Shown: positions 8,733-18,527, counted from the first letter of the stretch. The stretch is DNA of 64,000 bases from Sphingomonadales bacterium (GCA_027486895.1 JAIXOE010000060.1:1-64000), one strand, 5' to 3'. Numbers and translations are program-made. Notes: generated by a model not told the origin, from the letters alone.

Positions 8733-10600
8733 GCCACTTCAGTCACTGCGCTACGCGCTCTTTTGGCGTGCACCAATATAGCGGCTAACGCTGCAGGGGT
8801 GATACCGCGGATGCGCGACGCCGCAGCCAAATTTTCTGGTTTTGCGCTTTGCAGTTTCTCCACCATCTCATGGGAGAGCCCCGCGATTGCCGCATAATCA
8901 ACATTGCTCGCCAGCGTTATCTTCTCGTTGGCGGCAACGTCTTGAATCTCGGCCTCCTGCCGAGCTAGATATGGCGCGTAGCGACCGTCCTGCTCAATCT
9001 CTAACAGAAGCTCGCGCGGCCATTTGTCACCTTCCAACCCCATCAGGTCGGTGATCGAAACATGTGGGAAACGAAGCCACTCCAACTTTGACATCTTTCC
9101 TGCATCGGGTTTAACCGCCACACCCTGCTTCATGAGGATGTCGGCACTGACCTGGACCGACATGATATCAAGCGCATTAGCTTTCATCCGCTCTCTATCT
9201 TCGAATGCACGCATACGAACTTGGCCGACCGCACCCGCCCCAATTGCCAGAGGAGTCAACCGCGTGTGGGCATTGTCTGATCGGAGCCGCAAGCGATACT
9301 CAGCGCGGGCCGTTAGCATCCGGTATGGTTCGGTAACGCCCTGTAGCGTGAGGTCATCAATCATCACGGCGATATAGCTGTTGGTGCGGTCTATTGATGG
9401 CATAGGCCGATCGAGCAATTTGCAAGCAGCACCTAGCCCCGCGACCAGTCCCTGTGCCGCGGCTTCTTCATAACCCGTTGTGCCGTTGATTTGGCCGGCA
9501 CAATATAATCCATCGAACGCGCGCACGGCGAGCGTTGAATCGAGACAGCGTGGGTCAATGTAATCATATTCAACGGCATAGCCCGGGACAACGATTTCGC
9601 ACTGCTCAAGCCCGGCCATCGATTTGACCATGGCTTCCTGAATGTCCGTTGGAAGCGAAGTTGAGATGCCATTGGGGTAAACCAAATGGCTATCTAGACC
9701 TTCGGGTTCTAGGAATATCTGGTGACCATCACGATCACCAAAACGGAATATTTTGTCTTCAATAGACGGACAATATCTTGGGCCCCTGCCCTCAATATCT
9801 CCCCCAAATAAAGGTGACCTGTCGAGACCTGAGCGAATGATGTCATGTGTCACTGCATTGGTGCGCGTCATCGCGCAGAATATCTGGGGAACCGATCGCC
9901 GTTGATTTGAAAATGACATCGTCCAATCATCATCGTCGGATGGCTGCTCTTCCAGCATTGCCCAGTTAATCGTCCGGCCATCAATGCGTGGCGGTGTGCC
10001 TGTCTTTAGCCGTGCTATTGGCAATGCCGCATCGCGCAGCTGCCTAGACAGAAGCATTGCGGAATCTTCGCCTACTCTGCCACCCTCAAACCGCTCTTCG
10101 CCACGAAACAGCTTTCCACCCAAGAAAGTACCTGTCGCCAATATGACGGCCGAGGATGTTATGATTGACCCATCGCCAAGGACCAAGCCACTCACTTTGT
10201 TGGATGACCCGGGCACAAAATGCAGTGCTGCTGCCTCAGACTGCAATATCGTCAGATGTTCAATCTCACCGAGCTGGCGCTGAATCGATGCCTTGAATAA
10301 CGAACGGTCTGCCTGAACGCGGGGCCCCTGCACTGCAGCGCCTTTAGACGCGTTGAGCATTCGATAATGGATCGCAGCATCATCTGCCGCGCGGGCAATC
10401 AGGCCGTCAAATGCATCGACTTCTCGAACAAGGTGCCCTTTTCCAAGGCCGCCTATTGCTGGATTGCATGACATGGCGCCAATCATGCTTTTATCGAAAC
10501 TGACCAGTGCAACGCGGGCACCCATGCGCGCAGCGACGGCGGCGGCCTCAGTTCCGGCATGCCCTCCGCCAACTACAATGATGTCGAAATCCGTCTTCAT
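8729..10600 (-). CDS. mnmG: tRNA uridine-5-carboxymethylaminomethyl modification enzyme MnmG (GidA)
   Basis: Protein of 623 aa, the normal family length, when started at ATG 10598-10600; an in-frame TTG 21 nt upstream is less likely. The FAD-binding GGGHAG is at 11-16, and the [15 protein letters not shown] and ATGTFLGG motifs are present. MnmG works with MnmE to install cmnm5/nm5 groups on wobble uridines of several tRNAs. Its upstream leader contains a parS site, and its 3' end overlaps rsmG by 4 nt. Confidence 0.96.
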   Translation of the reverse strand: MKTDFDIIVVGGGHAGTEAAAVAARMGARVALVSFDKSMIGAMSCNPAIGGLGKGHLVREVDAFDGLIARAADDAAIHYRMLNASKGAAVQGPRVQADRSLFKASIQRQLGEIEHLTILQSEAAALHFVPGSSNKVSGLVLGDGSIITSSAVILATGTFLGGKLFRGEERFEGGRVGEDSAMLLSRQLRDAALPIARLKTGTPPRIDGRTINWAMLEEQPSDDDDWTMSFSNQRRSVPQIFCAMTRTNAVTHDIIRSGLDRSPLFGGDIEGRGPRYCPSIEDKIFRFGDRDGHQIFLEPEGLDSHLVYPNGISTSLPTDIQEAMVKSMAGLEQCEIVVPGYAVEYDYIDPRCLDSTLAVRAFDGLYCAGQINGTTGYEEAAAQGLVAGLGAACKLLDRPMPSIDRTNSYIAVMIDDLTLQGVTEPYRMLTARAEYRLRLRSDNAHTRLTPLAIGAGAVGQVRMRAFEDRERMKANALDIMSVQVSADILMKQGVAVKPDAGKMSKLEWLRFPHVSITDLMGLEGDKWPRELLLEIEQDGRYAPYLARQEAEIQDVAANEKITLASNVDYAAIAGLSHEMVEKLQSAKPENLAAASRIRGITPAALAAILVHAKRARSAVTEVA

Positions 10601-10650
10601 AGGTGGCGCATAGACGAACAAGGCGCATCGGTCAAAACTCTGCGTCAGAT

Positions 10651-10666
10651 TGTTTCACGTGAAACA
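10651..10666. promoter_or_regulatory. parS site 2 (mnmE-mnmG intergenic)
   Basis: A second exact TGTTTCACGTGAAACA palindrome, in the 71-nt gap between the mnmE stop (10672) and the mnmG start (10600). It is about 2 kb from parS site 1 and about 6 kb from the probable origin. Confidence 0.95.
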
Positions 10667-10671
10667 GCGCG

Positions 10672-11970
10672 TCATTTCCCAACGCAGAATTTACCGAACA
10701 AATTGTCCAGCAGCTCTTCGGTATGGGCGCGGCCCGTTAGCGCATCCAAAGCCAGCCGCGCTTGCCGCAAGCTCTCTGCGACGATGAGCCAATCTTCGGT
10801 CGTCCGACAAGCACCAAGAGCAGTTGCGCACTCTGCGAGCAAATTCCGCTGGCGCTGATTGACCGAGAATTGGTCCGGTGGCGGCAGAAGCTGCCGTGCC
10901 TTTTCCGCTACGGCTGTTTTCAAATCGGTAATGCCTAATCCGGACAAGGCCGAGACCTGTATCGCGGCGCCCGACTTCTTCACACCATCGGGGATGTCGG
11001 ACTTGGCAGCCACTTCAATCATATGCGGATGATCAGGGCCACTTCCTTCGGCCCCAAGCCACAATAGGATGTCAGCCCCTTGCATCGCGGCTTGGCTTCG
11101 GTCGATGCCGATTCGTTCAATGACATCGTCTGTATGATCCCGTAAGCCCGCTGTATCGGTGAAAACAAGCGCTATGCCATCCAGCCCGATCGGCACTTCA
11201 ATCATGTCCCGTGTCGTACCGGCGATGTCGGACACAATAGCCGCCTCGCGCTCGACGAGGGCGTTTAATAATGTCGACTTCCCACAATTTGGTGGACCGC
11301 CCAGTACCACGCGAAGGCCATCCTTCAGTTTTTCAACGGAGGGACTGGACAATATATTCTCAATCTCATGCTGGATATGCATACAAGAGTCTGAAATTAT
11401 TGTATTATTTTGAGATTCGACATCAGACTCATCTGAAAAATCAAGCTCAGCCTCGGTCAACGCCGACAAGCGCAACACTTCTTGCCGCCATGTTTCTATC
11501 GCTGCACTGAATTTGCCACCAAACATCAAGGTTGCAGATTTGCGCTGCCACTCGGTTTCGGCCGATAACAAATCTGCAAGACCCTCAGCTTCGTTTAGAT
11601 CAAGCCGGCCATTGGCAAAGGCCCTTCGCGTAAACTCGCCAGCCTCTGCCATGCGAACTTCGGGAAACTGCGATATGGCTTTTTCGACAGCGCGAACGAC
11701 TGCACGCCCGCCATGGATATGAAATTCAGCCAAATCCTCTCCGGTTGCACTATCAGGACCCGGAAACAGCAGCAAAAGCGCCTGATCGAGTAACTCTCCA
11801 CTCCCTGGTGCCTGCAACACAGCCAAAGACGCACGCCGCGGCGCAGGTGTACGCCCCGCAAGCCCGCGTACCACATCAAACGCCGCAGGGCCGCTGATGC
11901 GAATAATTGCTATGGCAGCCGGAGGCGCGCCGCTGGACAGCGCAAAAATGGTATCGGTGGCAGACATCAA
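10672..11970 (-). CDS. mnmE: tRNA modification GTPase MnmE (TrmE/ThdF)
   Basis: Protein of 432 aa, slightly short for the family. The N-terminal formyl-THF-binding domain begins TDTIFALSSGAPPAAIAIIR. The embedded G domain has P-loop GPPNCGKS at 225-232 and DTAGLRD for the G3 motif. The C-terminus is CVGK, with the catalytic Cys429 expected for MnmE. It partners MnmG in wobble-uridine modification. The P-loop reads PPNC rather than the more common PNVG/PNAG order. An alternative ATG one codon downstream cannot be excluded. Confidence 0.95.
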   Translation of the reverse strand: MMSATDTIFALSSGAPPAAIAIIRISGPAAFDVVRGLAGRTPAPRRASLAVLQAPGSGELLDQALLLLFPGPDSATGEDLAEFHIHGGRAVVRAVEKAISQFPEVRMAEAGEFTRRAFANGRLDLNEAEGLADLLSAETEWQRKSATLMFGGKFSAAIETWRQEVLRLSALTEAELDFSDESDVESQNNTIISDSCMHIQHEIENILSSPSVEKLKDGLRVVLGGPPNCGKSTLLNALVEREAAIVSDIAGTTRDMIEVPIGLDGIALVFTDTAGLRDHTDDVIERIGIDRSQAAMQGADILLWLGAEGSGPDHPHMIEVAAKSDIPDGVKKSGAAIQVSALSGLGITDLKTAVAEKARQLLPPPDQFSVNQRQRNLLAECATALGACRTTEDWLIVAESLRQARLALDALTGRAHTEELLDNLFGKFCVGK

Positions 11971-11974
11971 ATTG

Positions 11975-12235
11975 CTATTTTTTGTCTTTGCTGTTCAAGC
12001 CCGACATGGCGGCCTTCGCACCCGTCTCAATCAGCTGTTGAAAAAGCTGCAATCCCATTTGCCCCATTGGGGCGATCTGCTTGCCAAGCTCCTGAAGCTG
12101 GTCGATGCCACCGGCTCCATTCATCAGGTTGGTTACCTTTTCCACATAGGCTTCATTGGCCTTGGTCACGTCGGGTAGACCCAACAGCGCACGGGCCTCT
12201 TCTGGAGAACAATCGATTTCTATGTTCATCTTCAT
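11975..12235 (-). CDS. Small conserved protein, DUF6489-like
   Basis: Protein of 86 aa without signal peptide or membrane segment. The N-terminus has IDCSPEEARALLGLPDV, followed by a helical region and a Lys-rich tail (NSKDKK). It resembles the small DUF6489 proteins found beside mnmE in alphaproteobacteria; the family name is from memory and unverified. A GGAG lies 10 nt before the ATG. It is 4 nt upstream of mnmE and so heads the mnmE-mnmG-rsmG-parAB run. Function unknown. Confidence 0.75.
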   Translation of the reverse strand: MKMNIEIDCSPEEARALLGLPDVTKANEAYVEKVTNLMNGAGGIDQLQELGKQIAPMGQMGLQLFQQLIETGAKAAMSGLNSKDKK

Positions 12236-12324
12236 GGCCCGGACTCTCCTATTGTTGGTAGGACATAGTATAAAGCCAACATCGAATCACGCAATTGCGG
12301 AGAATATCCGCACAGGAGCAAGAT

Positions 12325-13035
12325 ATGGGCGACATGATAAAGATTGCGGCACTCAATGAGGATGCCCTGTTTCCGGCGTATCGCGCCTCACCCGTCGGCG
12401 CAGCGAAAGCGGCCATTATCGTCATACCTGAAATATTCGGCGTAAATGCAGGCATTCGCCAAAAATGCGATCGTTTGGCTGATGAGGGATATCTGGCGAT
12501 TGCGCCTGACATTTTCTGGCGTTTCGCGCCCGGCGTCGAACTTGATCCCGATGTCGAAGCACAGCTGCAAGAAGCATTCGGTTATTTTGGGCAATATGAT
12601 GCCGATGATGGCGTCAAGGACATCGAGGCGGCCATTCACGCAATACGCGGCGGTATTTCAGGCCATGATCCCGTTCAGAAAGTGGGCTGTGTTGGCTACT
12701 GCCTCGGTGGACGACTAGCCTATATGGCGGCGACGCGTACCGACATCAGTGCATCGGTTGGCTATTATGGCGTAATGATCGACCAGATGCTCGGCGAAAG
12801 CCACGCCATCGCTAACCCGCTCATGCTGCATATCCCGACTGCTGACCATTTTGTCGGACCTGAAGCGCAGGCCGCGATCCATTCTGGGCTGGGAAGCCAT
12901 CTTAAGGTCACGCTGCACAGTTACGACGGCCTGGACCATGGCTTTGCAGCAGAAATGGGCAATCGCAGGGATGAGACAGGCGCTGCCTTAGCGGACACCC
13001 GCACAGCAGCGTTTTTTGCAGAGCACCTAAGTTGA
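12325..13035 (+). CDS. Dienelactone hydrolase family protein
   Basis: Protein of 236 aa. The start at 12325 is preceded by AGGAG at 12314-12318 with good spacing; an upstream in-frame ATG at 12295 lacks a ribosome site. The alpha/beta-hydrolase signature GYCLGG puts the nucleophile at Cys126; Asp174 (TADHF) and His205 (GLDHGF) complete the triad, and Glu36 (PEIFG) is the conserved activating glutamate of the family. Members hydrolyse cyclic ester or lactone bonds; the actual substrate is unknown. It is the only plus-strand gene left of the origin in this window. Confidence 0.9.
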   Translation: MGDMIKIAALNEDALFPAYRASPVGAAKAAIIVIPEIFGVNAGIRQKCDRLADEGYLAIAPDIFWRFAPGVELDPDVEAQLQEAFGYFGQYDADDGVKDIEAAIHAIRGGISGHDPVQKVGCVGYCLGGRLAYMAATRTDISASVGYYGVMIDQMLGESHAIANPLMLHIPTADHFVGPEAQAAIHSGLGSHLKVTLHSYDGLDHGFAAEMGNRRDETGAALADTRTAAFFAEHLS

Positions 13036-13066
13036 GTGCTATCTGACTATCGTCAGATGCCCTCAA
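13031..13066. terminator. Hairpin between convergent genes
   Basis: A nested inverted repeat, GTTGAG ... CTCAAC outside and ATCTGAC-TATC-GTCAGAT inside, overlaps the stop of the dienelactone hydrolase gene and ends 4 nt before the terC-like stop. It lacks a clear T-run, so bidirectional termination is likely but not certain. Confidence 0.5.
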
Positions 13067-13069
13067 CTA

Positions 13070-13816
13070 TTAGCGGCTGATCATTGCGATGACATAGCTG
13101 CCGATCCCCAATTCGGGATCGGTCCAGCCTTCATAAATCATCTTGAGCGCAACATATACAATGACCGCCATGCCCAACCATGCAATCCATTTATAGCGTT
13201 CGATATACTGGGCGATGATATTCGCTGCGATACCCATAAGGGCAACAGCAAAAATCAGACCGACAATCATGATTCCTGGATGATCCTTCGCTGCACCTGC
13301 AACGGCGAGAACATTGTCGAGGCTCATAGACACATCGGCGACAGCAACTGCCCACGCCGCAGCAGCAAAGCTTTTAGCAGCGGGGATACCGCTATTTTCG
13401 TCACCTAAAACTTCAGGAGAGCCCGGGGATTCTGTTGCTTCGCTGCGTTGAAGGTCGCGGTACATCTTCCACGCAACCCAGATCAGCAACAATCCGCCGA
13501 CGAAGATGAGGCCAATAACACCCATCAACAAATTGACCATCAAAGCAAACACCACGCGCAAAACAAGCGCAGCGATAACCCCTATGAAAATAACCTTTTT
13601 GCGCTGTTCCGCAGGCAGACCCGCCGCCAATGCGCCGACAACGATCGCATTGTCGCCCGCAAGCACGAGGTCAAGCAAGATGACCGAACCCAAAGCGGTC
13701 CATGCACTGCTGGTATTCAGATTGGAGAAATCATTGACGATATGCCCCCAAATTTCGGCGGGGCTGCCAAGTGACATAGCCGATGACGCGGTCGCAATCA
13801 GAAATTCAAACATCAT
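13070..13816 (-). CDS. TerC-family integral membrane protein (YjbE-like)
   Basis: Protein of 248 aa with about seven hydrophobic helices. The family signatures LDLVLAGDNAIVVGALA (about 50-65) and ADVSMSLDNVLAVAGAA (about 160-175) carry the paired acidic/Asn residues of TerC proteins, which are linked to metal (often manganese) export. It lies 15 nt downstream of rho on the same strand, leaving no room for a leader riboswitch. The metal is not determined by sequence. Confidence 0.88.
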   Translation of the reverse strand: MMFEFLIATASSAMSLGSPAEIWGHIVNDFSNLNTSSAWTALGSVILLDLVLAGDNAIVVGALAAGLPAEQRKKVIFIGVIAALVLRVVFALMVNLLMGVIGLIFVGGLLLIWVAWKMYRDLQRSEATESPGSPEVLGDENSGIPAAKSFAAAAWAVAVADVSMSLDNVLAVAGAAKDHPGIMIVGLIFAVALMGIAANIIAQYIERYKWIAWLGMAVIVYVALKMIYEGWTDPELGIGSYVIAMISR

Positions 13817-13831
13817 GACGTGGCCTATTGC

Positions 13832-15088
13832 TTACTGATTCATCGAATCGAAGAAATCTTCGTTGGTCTTCGAATCCTTCATCTTGTCGAGCAAGAATTC
13901 CATCGCATCGATGGTGCCCATTTGCATAAGGATACGGCGGAGGACCCACATTTTCTTCAACTTGCCTTCCTCGACCAGCAATTCTTCCTTACGCGTGCCG
14001 GATTTGCCGACATCAAGCGCTGGGAAGATGCGCTTGTCCGCAACCTTGCGATCCAGAACGATTTCTGAGTTACCCGTACCCTTGAACTCTTCGAAAATAA
14101 CTTCATCCATGCGGCTGCCCGTATCGATCAGCGCCGTTGCGATGATGGACAACGAACCACCTTCCTCGATGTTCCGGGCCGCGCCGAAGAAGCGCTTTGG
14201 ACGTTGCAATGCGTTCGCATCTACACCGCCGGTCAACACCTTGCCAGACGATGGAACCACGGTGTTGTAGGCACGGCCTAGACGTGTGATGGAGTCGAGC
14301 AAGATGACAACATCATGCTTGTGCTCAACCAGACGTTTTGCCTTTTCTATAACCATTTCAGCAACTTGCACGTGGCGCGTTGCTGGTTCATCAAAGGTGG
14401 AGGAGACAACTTCACCCTTTACCGAGCGCTGCATGTCGGTAACTTCTTCTGGGCGTTCATCGATCAACAAAACGATCAAGAACACTTCCGGATGGTTTTC
14501 GGTAATGGCGCGCGCAATGTTCTGCAACAGCACCGTCTTACCTGTACGCGGCGGTGCAACGATGAGTGCGCGCTGACCCTTGCCTTGCGGACTGACGATA
14601 TCAATAACGCGTGCTGACTTGTCCTTCACCGTTGGGTCCAGCGAGTCCAAAATCAGCTTTGAATCGGGATAAAGCGGTGTCAGGTTGTCGAAATTGACGC
14701 GGTGACGGACGGCATCCGGATCGTCAAAGTTGATTTTCATAACCTTGGTCAGGGCAAAGTAACGTTCGCCATCCTTAGGTGCGCGAATTTCGCCTTCGAC
14801 GGTATCACCGGTCCGTAAACCAAATTGGCGCACCATATTCGGCGATACGTAAATGTCGTCTGGTCCAGCAAGATAGTTCGCTTCCGGCGAACGCAAGAAA
14901 CCGAAGCTGTCGGGCAAAACCTCAATCGTACCGAGACCCATGATCTGCTCGCCATCTTCGGCAAGCTCTTTCAGGATGGCAAACATAAGATCCTGTTTGC
15001 GCAAGGTCGACGCGCCCTCGACACCAAGCTCTTCAGCCATCGATACGAGGTCAGCGGGGTTTTTGCTTTTCAGCTCTTTCAAATGCAT
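13832..15088 (-). CDS. rho: Transcription termination factor Rho
   Basis: Protein of 418 aa, the typical length, from ATG 15086-15088 ([15 protein letters not shown]); an upstream ATG adds eight non-conserved residues. It has an N-terminal Rho-N domain, a cold-shock-like RNA-binding domain ([12 protein letters not shown] at 56-67), a Walker A APPRTGKT at 178-185 and the Q/R-loop ATPase core. The 216 nt between hemJ and rho contain several short hairpins (for example GGACAGTTTGTCC near 15131) and could carry the autoregulatory leader known for rho genes; nothing more specific is visible. Confidence 0.97.
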   Translation of the reverse strand: MHLKELKSKNPADLVSMAEELGVEGASTLRKQDLMFAILKELAEDGEQIMGLGTIEVLPDSFGFLRSPEANYLAGPDDIYVSPNMVRQFGLRTGDTVEGEIRAPKDGERYFALTKVMKINFDDPDAVRHRVNFDNLTPLYPDSKLILDSLDPTVKDKSARVIDIVSPQGKGQRALIVAPPRTGKTVLLQNIARAITENHPEVFLIVLLIDERPEEVTDMQRSVKGEVVSSTFDEPATRHVQVAEMVIEKAKRLVEHKHDVVILLDSITRLGRAYNTVVPSSGKVLTGGVDANALQRPKRFFGAARNIEEGGSLSIIATALIDTGSRMDEVIFEEFKGTGNSEIVLDRKVADKRIFPALDVGKSGTRKEELLVEEGKLKKMWVLRRILMQMGTIDAMEFLLDKMKDSKTNEDFFDSMNQ

Positions 15089-15304
15089 AGATAATTCCGT
15101 TGAATGGACCATTGGCCCAGATTGCAGGTGGACAGTTTGTCCGAGTGAGGGCCGGTTTTAGAAAGACAACCAGCTGAATATTGAAAGTTGGTGGCGCGGT
15201 TGTTGTTAAAGTCGCGCCTCACGCCCAGGACGGGCTTGGGCTCGCAAATACTCTGCGATGCGTGCGCAGTCAACTGTTCTGCAAAAACGCAGGCGTGAAC
15301 GCAT

Positions 15305-15748
15305 TTAGAAAGGTTTGGCAACGACCAGTATGACGATGATGGCTGCGGCAATGCCTGGCACTTCATTAAACAACCGCAATTGCTTACCCGTTAGCTTCCG
15401 TTCGCCGCGCGCGAGTTTCTTCGCATAACCAACGATCCAGCCATGATATCCGGACAGACCAAGTACGAAGAGCAACTTGGCATGGAACCAGCCTTCGGTC
15501 ATCGCGCCAATATTCCAAGCCAGCAAAAGTCCGATCACCCAAACGACAATGATTGCCGGATTGAGGATGATTTTGATGAGCTTTGACTCGCGGTCCACCC
15601 ATTTGGCAGCCTCTTCAGACCCTTCGGCACTTTCCTGATGATAAACGAAAAAGCGCGGGAGCATAAACAGCCCCGCCATCCAGAAAATCACGAAAATAAT
15701 ATGGGCAGATTTAAGCCAAATATACAGCACAGATAGCGTTTCCGTCAT
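15305..15748 (-). CDS. hemJ: Protoporphyrinogen IX oxidase HemJ
   Basis: Protein of 147 aa with four membrane helices. HIIFVIFWMAGLFMLPRFFVYH at the N-terminus carries the conserved histidines of HemJ, and WFHAKLLFVLGLSGYHGW the second histidine pair. HemJ converts protoporphyrinogen IX to protoporphyrin IX in bacteria lacking HemG/HemY. It sits 18 nt downstream of hemE on the same strand, so two haem steps form one operon. Confidence 0.92.
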   Translation of the reverse strand: MTETLSVLYIWLKSAHIIFVIFWMAGLFMLPRFFVYHQESAEGSEEAAKWVDRESKLIKIILNPAIIVVWVIGLLLAWNIGAMTEGWFHAKLLFVLGLSGYHGWIVGYAKKLARGERKLTGKQLRLFNEVPGIAAAIIVILVVAKPF

Positions 15749-15766
15749 GAAAACGGCCTTTATGGG

Positions 15767-16798
15767 TTAACCCTTGCGGACCAGATTAAGAAGCATTTCG
15801 ACATTTTCTATCGGCGTATCAGGCAAAATACCATGTCCGAGATTGAAAATATGCGGACGGTCCGAAAATGCCGATAGAATATTATCCGCTGCCTCTTTCA
15901 GGACCTCGCCACCTGCAATCAGCGCAAGTGGATCAAGATTGCCCTGCACCGGCAGGCCCTTCGGCAACTCGCGGTTCGCCCAATGCGGATCAACGGTTTC
16001 ATCCAATCCTAATGCGTCAACGCCTGTGCCTTCGGCATAGGCAGCGAGTTTTCCGCCCGCGCCTTTTGGAAAGCCAATGATAACCGCATCGGGATTACGC
16101 GCTTTCAAACGACGCACGATTTCAGCATTTGGCGCAATGACCCATTTTTCGAACTGAGCTGGTGATAAGGAACCTGCCCAGCTGTCGAACAACTGGACGG
16201 CATCAACCCCAGCATCAATCTGATCGCCAAGATAATCGACCGTTGCAGAAATGATCGCCTCGATAAGCCCGCCAAAACGCTGCGGCTCTGCATGCGCCAT
16301 TCTGCGGGCCTCTGCTTGGTCTTTGCTACCCTGACCATGCACCATATAGGTAGCGACGGTCCACGGGCTTCCAGCGAAGCCCAGGAAGGTTGTTTCTGCT
16401 GGCAGCCCGGCAGATACTTTACGCACCGTGTCTATGACAGGAGCAAGCCGTTCGGGGGCCGGCACGAATTCTTCAAGACGCGATTCCGCAAGTCGAGGCG
16501 CCAACCGAGGACCTTCGCCAGTTTCGAACCAAAGATCCTGACCCATGGCGTGCGGAATGACGAGAATGTCTGAGAACAGGATGGCGCCATCAAAACCAAA
16601 GCGCCGGATAGGCTGCAAAGTTATCTCAGTCGCGGCATCGCTGTCATAAGCAAGTGCTAGAAATCCGCCCTTCTCAGCACGTAGGGCACGATATTCTGGA
16701 AGGTAACGGCCGGCCTGTCGCATGAGCCAAATAGGAGGTACTGCTTCTTGGTTGCCCTTAAGGACGTTAAGCAGTTTTTTCGAGGCTTGCACTGACAT
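15767..16798 (-). CDS. hemE: Uroporphyrinogen decarboxylase
   Basis: Protein of 343 aa from ATG 16796-16798; an upstream TTG start would add seven residues. PPIWLMRQAGRYLPEYR near the N-terminus is the family signature, with the substrate-binding arginines, and FSDILVIPHAMG and GFAGSPWTVATYM follow. It catalyses the four decarboxylations of uroporphyrinogen III to coproporphyrinogen III. Its 5' end faces the probable replication origin, as in Caulobacter, where the origin adjoins hemE. Confidence 0.96.
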   Translation of the reverse strand: MSVQASKKLLNVLKGNQEAVPPIWLMRQAGRYLPEYRALRAEKGGFLALAYDSDAATEITLQPIRRFGFDGAILFSDILVIPHAMGQDLWFETGEGPRLAPRLAESRLEEFVPAPERLAPVIDTVRKVSAGLPAETTFLGFAGSPWTVATYMVHGQGSKDQAEARRMAHAEPQRFGGLIEAIISATVDYLGDQIDAGVDAVQLFDSWAGSLSPAQFEKWVIAPNAEIVRRLKARNPDAVIIGFPKGAGGKLAAYAEGTGVDALGLDETVDPHWANRELPKGLPVQGNLDPLALIAGGEVLKEAADNILSAFSDRPHIFNLGHGILPDTPIENVEMLLNLVRKG

Positions 16799-16956
16799 AA
16801 GCGGACGAGATCCAATCAAAATATATATTTATATAAAGGATGATGAAAGATGATGTGCTGTTGATATCACAATCCTTAAAAGCTTTTGCGGATATTGCCA
16901 ACATCTTGACGCGCAAGGGCAAACGCAATCCAAAGGAGTCGCAAATTCCATCCCCA

Positions 16957-16965
16957 TTATCCACA
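16957..16965 (+). promoter_or_regulatory. DnaA box, exact consensus
   Basis: TTATCCACA matches the high-affinity DnaA box exactly. Two inverted near-matches follow at 12- and 32-bp offsets (16969-16977 and 16989-16997). Confidence 0.88.
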
Positions 16966-16968
16966 GCC

Positions 16969-16997
16969 TGTGCATAGCGAAAAGCCCCTGTGGATAG
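16969..16997 (-). promoter_or_regulatory. Two minus-strand DnaA-box-like 9-mers
   Basis: Read on the minus strand, CTATGCACA (16969-16977) and CTATCCACA (16989-16997) each differ from TTATNCACA only at the first base. They are spaced 20 bp apart, about two helical turns. Confidence 0.7.
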
Positions 16998-17068
16998 GCT
17001 GTGCTCGAATCGAGAGGTTATTCGGTGGTAGTGGGGAAGATATGATGGGTAGAAACTTGTCCCTTGAT

Positions 17069-17077
17069 TTATCCCCA
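17069..17077 (+). promoter_or_regulatory. DnaA-box-like site, one mismatch
   Basis: TTATCCCCA differs from the consensus DnaA box at one position. It lies 24 bp before the ppsR start codon, within the origin gap. Confidence 0.5.
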
Positions 17078-17100
17078 GCCTACCAACAAGACTGTGAGTC

Positions 17101-17934
17101 ATGAGCGAACGTTTTCACCTTCACCTGCTTTCGGACTCAACAGGCGAGACGCTTGAAAACATCGCGAAGGCAGCGTTGGCGCAGTTTGACGGCGCAGAAA
17201 ATGTCGTAAAGCATTTCTGGCCTATGGTCCGTTCGGAAAGCCATCTCGACCGTATATTACTCGACGTCGCGACCAATCCTGGCCTTGTCCTGTTTACTTT
17301 GGTCAACCGCGACACCCGCCGCAAGCTGGAAACACGATGCCGTGCAATGGGTTTGCCAGCGGTGGCTGCGCTTGATGCCGTTAGTGATGCGATGTCGAAT
17401 ATGCTTGGGCAAGAGGCAAAGGCGCGTCCCGGGCGTCAACATGCTATGGACGCTGCCTATTTTGCGCGCGTTGACGCTATCCAGTTTACTATTGCGCATG
17501 ATGACGGGATCAATGCGCAAAATTGGGAAGAAGCCGACATTGTCCTCGCTGGTGTGTCGCGGACATCGAAAACACCAACGAGCATTTACTTGGCCAATCG
17601 TGGTTATAAGACCGCGAATATTCCCATTGTGCCCGAAGCACCGCCGCCACCGATATTGTTTCAGCTGAAACATCCTATGGTGATTGGTCTTGTCACCAGC
17701 GCCGAACGGCTGATCCAAGTGCGGCGCAATCGCCTGCTATCCTTGAACCAAGCGCCCGATACCGATTATGTCGATGAGGAAAAGGTAAAGGCTGAGGTCG
17801 CGCATGCACGGCGTATGTTTGCTGATAATGGCTGGCCCGTTCTGGATGTAACCCGCCGTTCGATTGAAGAAAGTGCTGCTGCGATCATTAATCTATTCAA
17901 CGAGCGCGAACTAGCCGAGGCTGCAAAAATATGA
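17101..17934 (+). CDS. ppsR: Pyruvate,water dikinase / PPDK regulatory protein (DUF299 kinase-pyrophosphorylase)
   Basis: Protein of 277 aa. It opens with FHLHLLSDSTGETLENIAKA and carries the P-loop-like GVSRTSKTP at 151-159, both diagnostic of the bifunctional ADP-dependent kinase/phosphate-dependent pyrophosphorylase family that switches phosphoenolpyruvate synthase or PPDK off and on. It is the first gene right of the origin and begins immediately after a GANTC site (17096-17100). It overlaps the downstream maf gene by 4 nt. The symbol is by family; the target kinase is outside the window. Confidence 0.9.
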   Translation: MSERFHLHLLSDSTGETLENIAKAALAQFDGAENVVKHFWPMVRSESHLDRILLDVATNPGLVLFTLVNRDTRRKLETRCRAMGLPAVAALDAVSDAMSNMLGQEAKARPGRQHAMDAAYFARVDAIQFTIAHDDGINAQNWEEADIVLAGVSRTSKTPTSIYLANRGYKTANIPIVPEAPPPPILFQLKHPMVIGLVTSAERLIQVRRNRLLSLNQAPDTDYVDEEKVKAEVAHARRMFADNGWPVLDVTRRSIEESAAAIINLFNERELAEAAKI

Positions 17935-18527
17935 CTCTCATCCTCGCGTCGCAAAGCGCTGGACGGATTGCGATGTTGCGCGCTGCGGGCGTTGATGTTC
18001 AGTCTTGCCCTGCGCACGTAGATGAAGACAGCATCAAAGCCGCGCTTATCCAATCAGGGGCAAAGCCGCGCGATATTGCGGACGCACTTGCCGAAGCCAA
18101 AGCGCTCAAAATATCACGCAAACAACCGACTGCGATGGTGCTTGGCTGTGACCAAATATTGCTGAGTGCCGAGGGCAAAATCTACGATAAGCCCCAAAAT
18201 AAAGACGAAGCACGGGCACATGTCGCGGAACTATCGGGCGCATCCCATAAATTGATAAGCGCTGCGGTCATATGCGAACAAGGCGCGCACGTTTGGCGGA
18301 TTGTCGATACGGCGCAGATGACGATGCGCGCGCTCAGCGCCGAATTCATTGACCAATATGTCGACGAATATTGGGATGAAATTCGGCACTGCGTCGGGTG
18401 TTACCGCATTGAAGCTGAAGGTGCGCAGTTGTTTGCCAACGTGAGCGGCAGCCAATTCACCATTATCGGGATGCCTTTGCTTCCTATTCTTGACTATCTG
18501 CGAGTGAGGGGTCTTTTGCCGATATGA
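17931..18527 (+). CDS. Maf-like nucleoside triphosphate pyrophosphatase
   Basis: Protein of 198 aa. LILASQSAGRIAMLRAAG is the N-terminal Maf signature (normally LASxSPRR), and VLGCDQILL holds the catalytic Asp. Maf proteins hydrolyse dTTP, UTP or modified nucleotides. The SPRR motif reads SQSAGR here, and the region after DTAQMTMRAL is shorter than in canonical YhdE, so substrate class is uncertain. It overlaps ppsR and aroE by 4 nt each. Confidence 0.85.
   Translation: MTLILASQSAGRIAMLRAAGVDVQSCPAHVDEDSIKAALIQSGAKPRDIADALAEAKALKISRKQPTAMVLGCDQILLSAEGKIYDKPQNKDEARAHVAELSGASHKLISAAVICEQGAHVWRIVDTAQMTMRALSAEFIDQYVDEYWDEIRHCVGCYRIEAEGAQLFANVSGSQFTIIGMPLLPILDYLRVRGLLPI

Larger units (their letters stand above)
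16799..17100. other. oriC: Probable chromosomal replication origin (oriC)
   Basis: This 302-bp gap between divergent hemE and ppsR has no gene. It holds an AT-rich tract (16814-16836, mostly A/T) followed by TGATGA repeats, then a cluster of DnaA-box-like 9-mers: exact TTATCCACA at 16957-16965, minus-strand CTATGCACA at 16969-16977, minus-strand CTATCCACA at 16989-16997, and TTATCCCCA at 17069-17077. GANTC methylation sites occur at 16936-16940, 17007-17011 and 17096-17100. The location beside hemE, near parAB/parS, and the switch in gene direction here all fit an alphaproteobacterial origin. Confidence 0.87.

Noticed and set aside
13817-13831. Manganese (yybP-ykoY) riboswitch before the TerC-family gene
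   Set aside because: Only 15 nt separate it from the rho stop, too short for any riboswitch.
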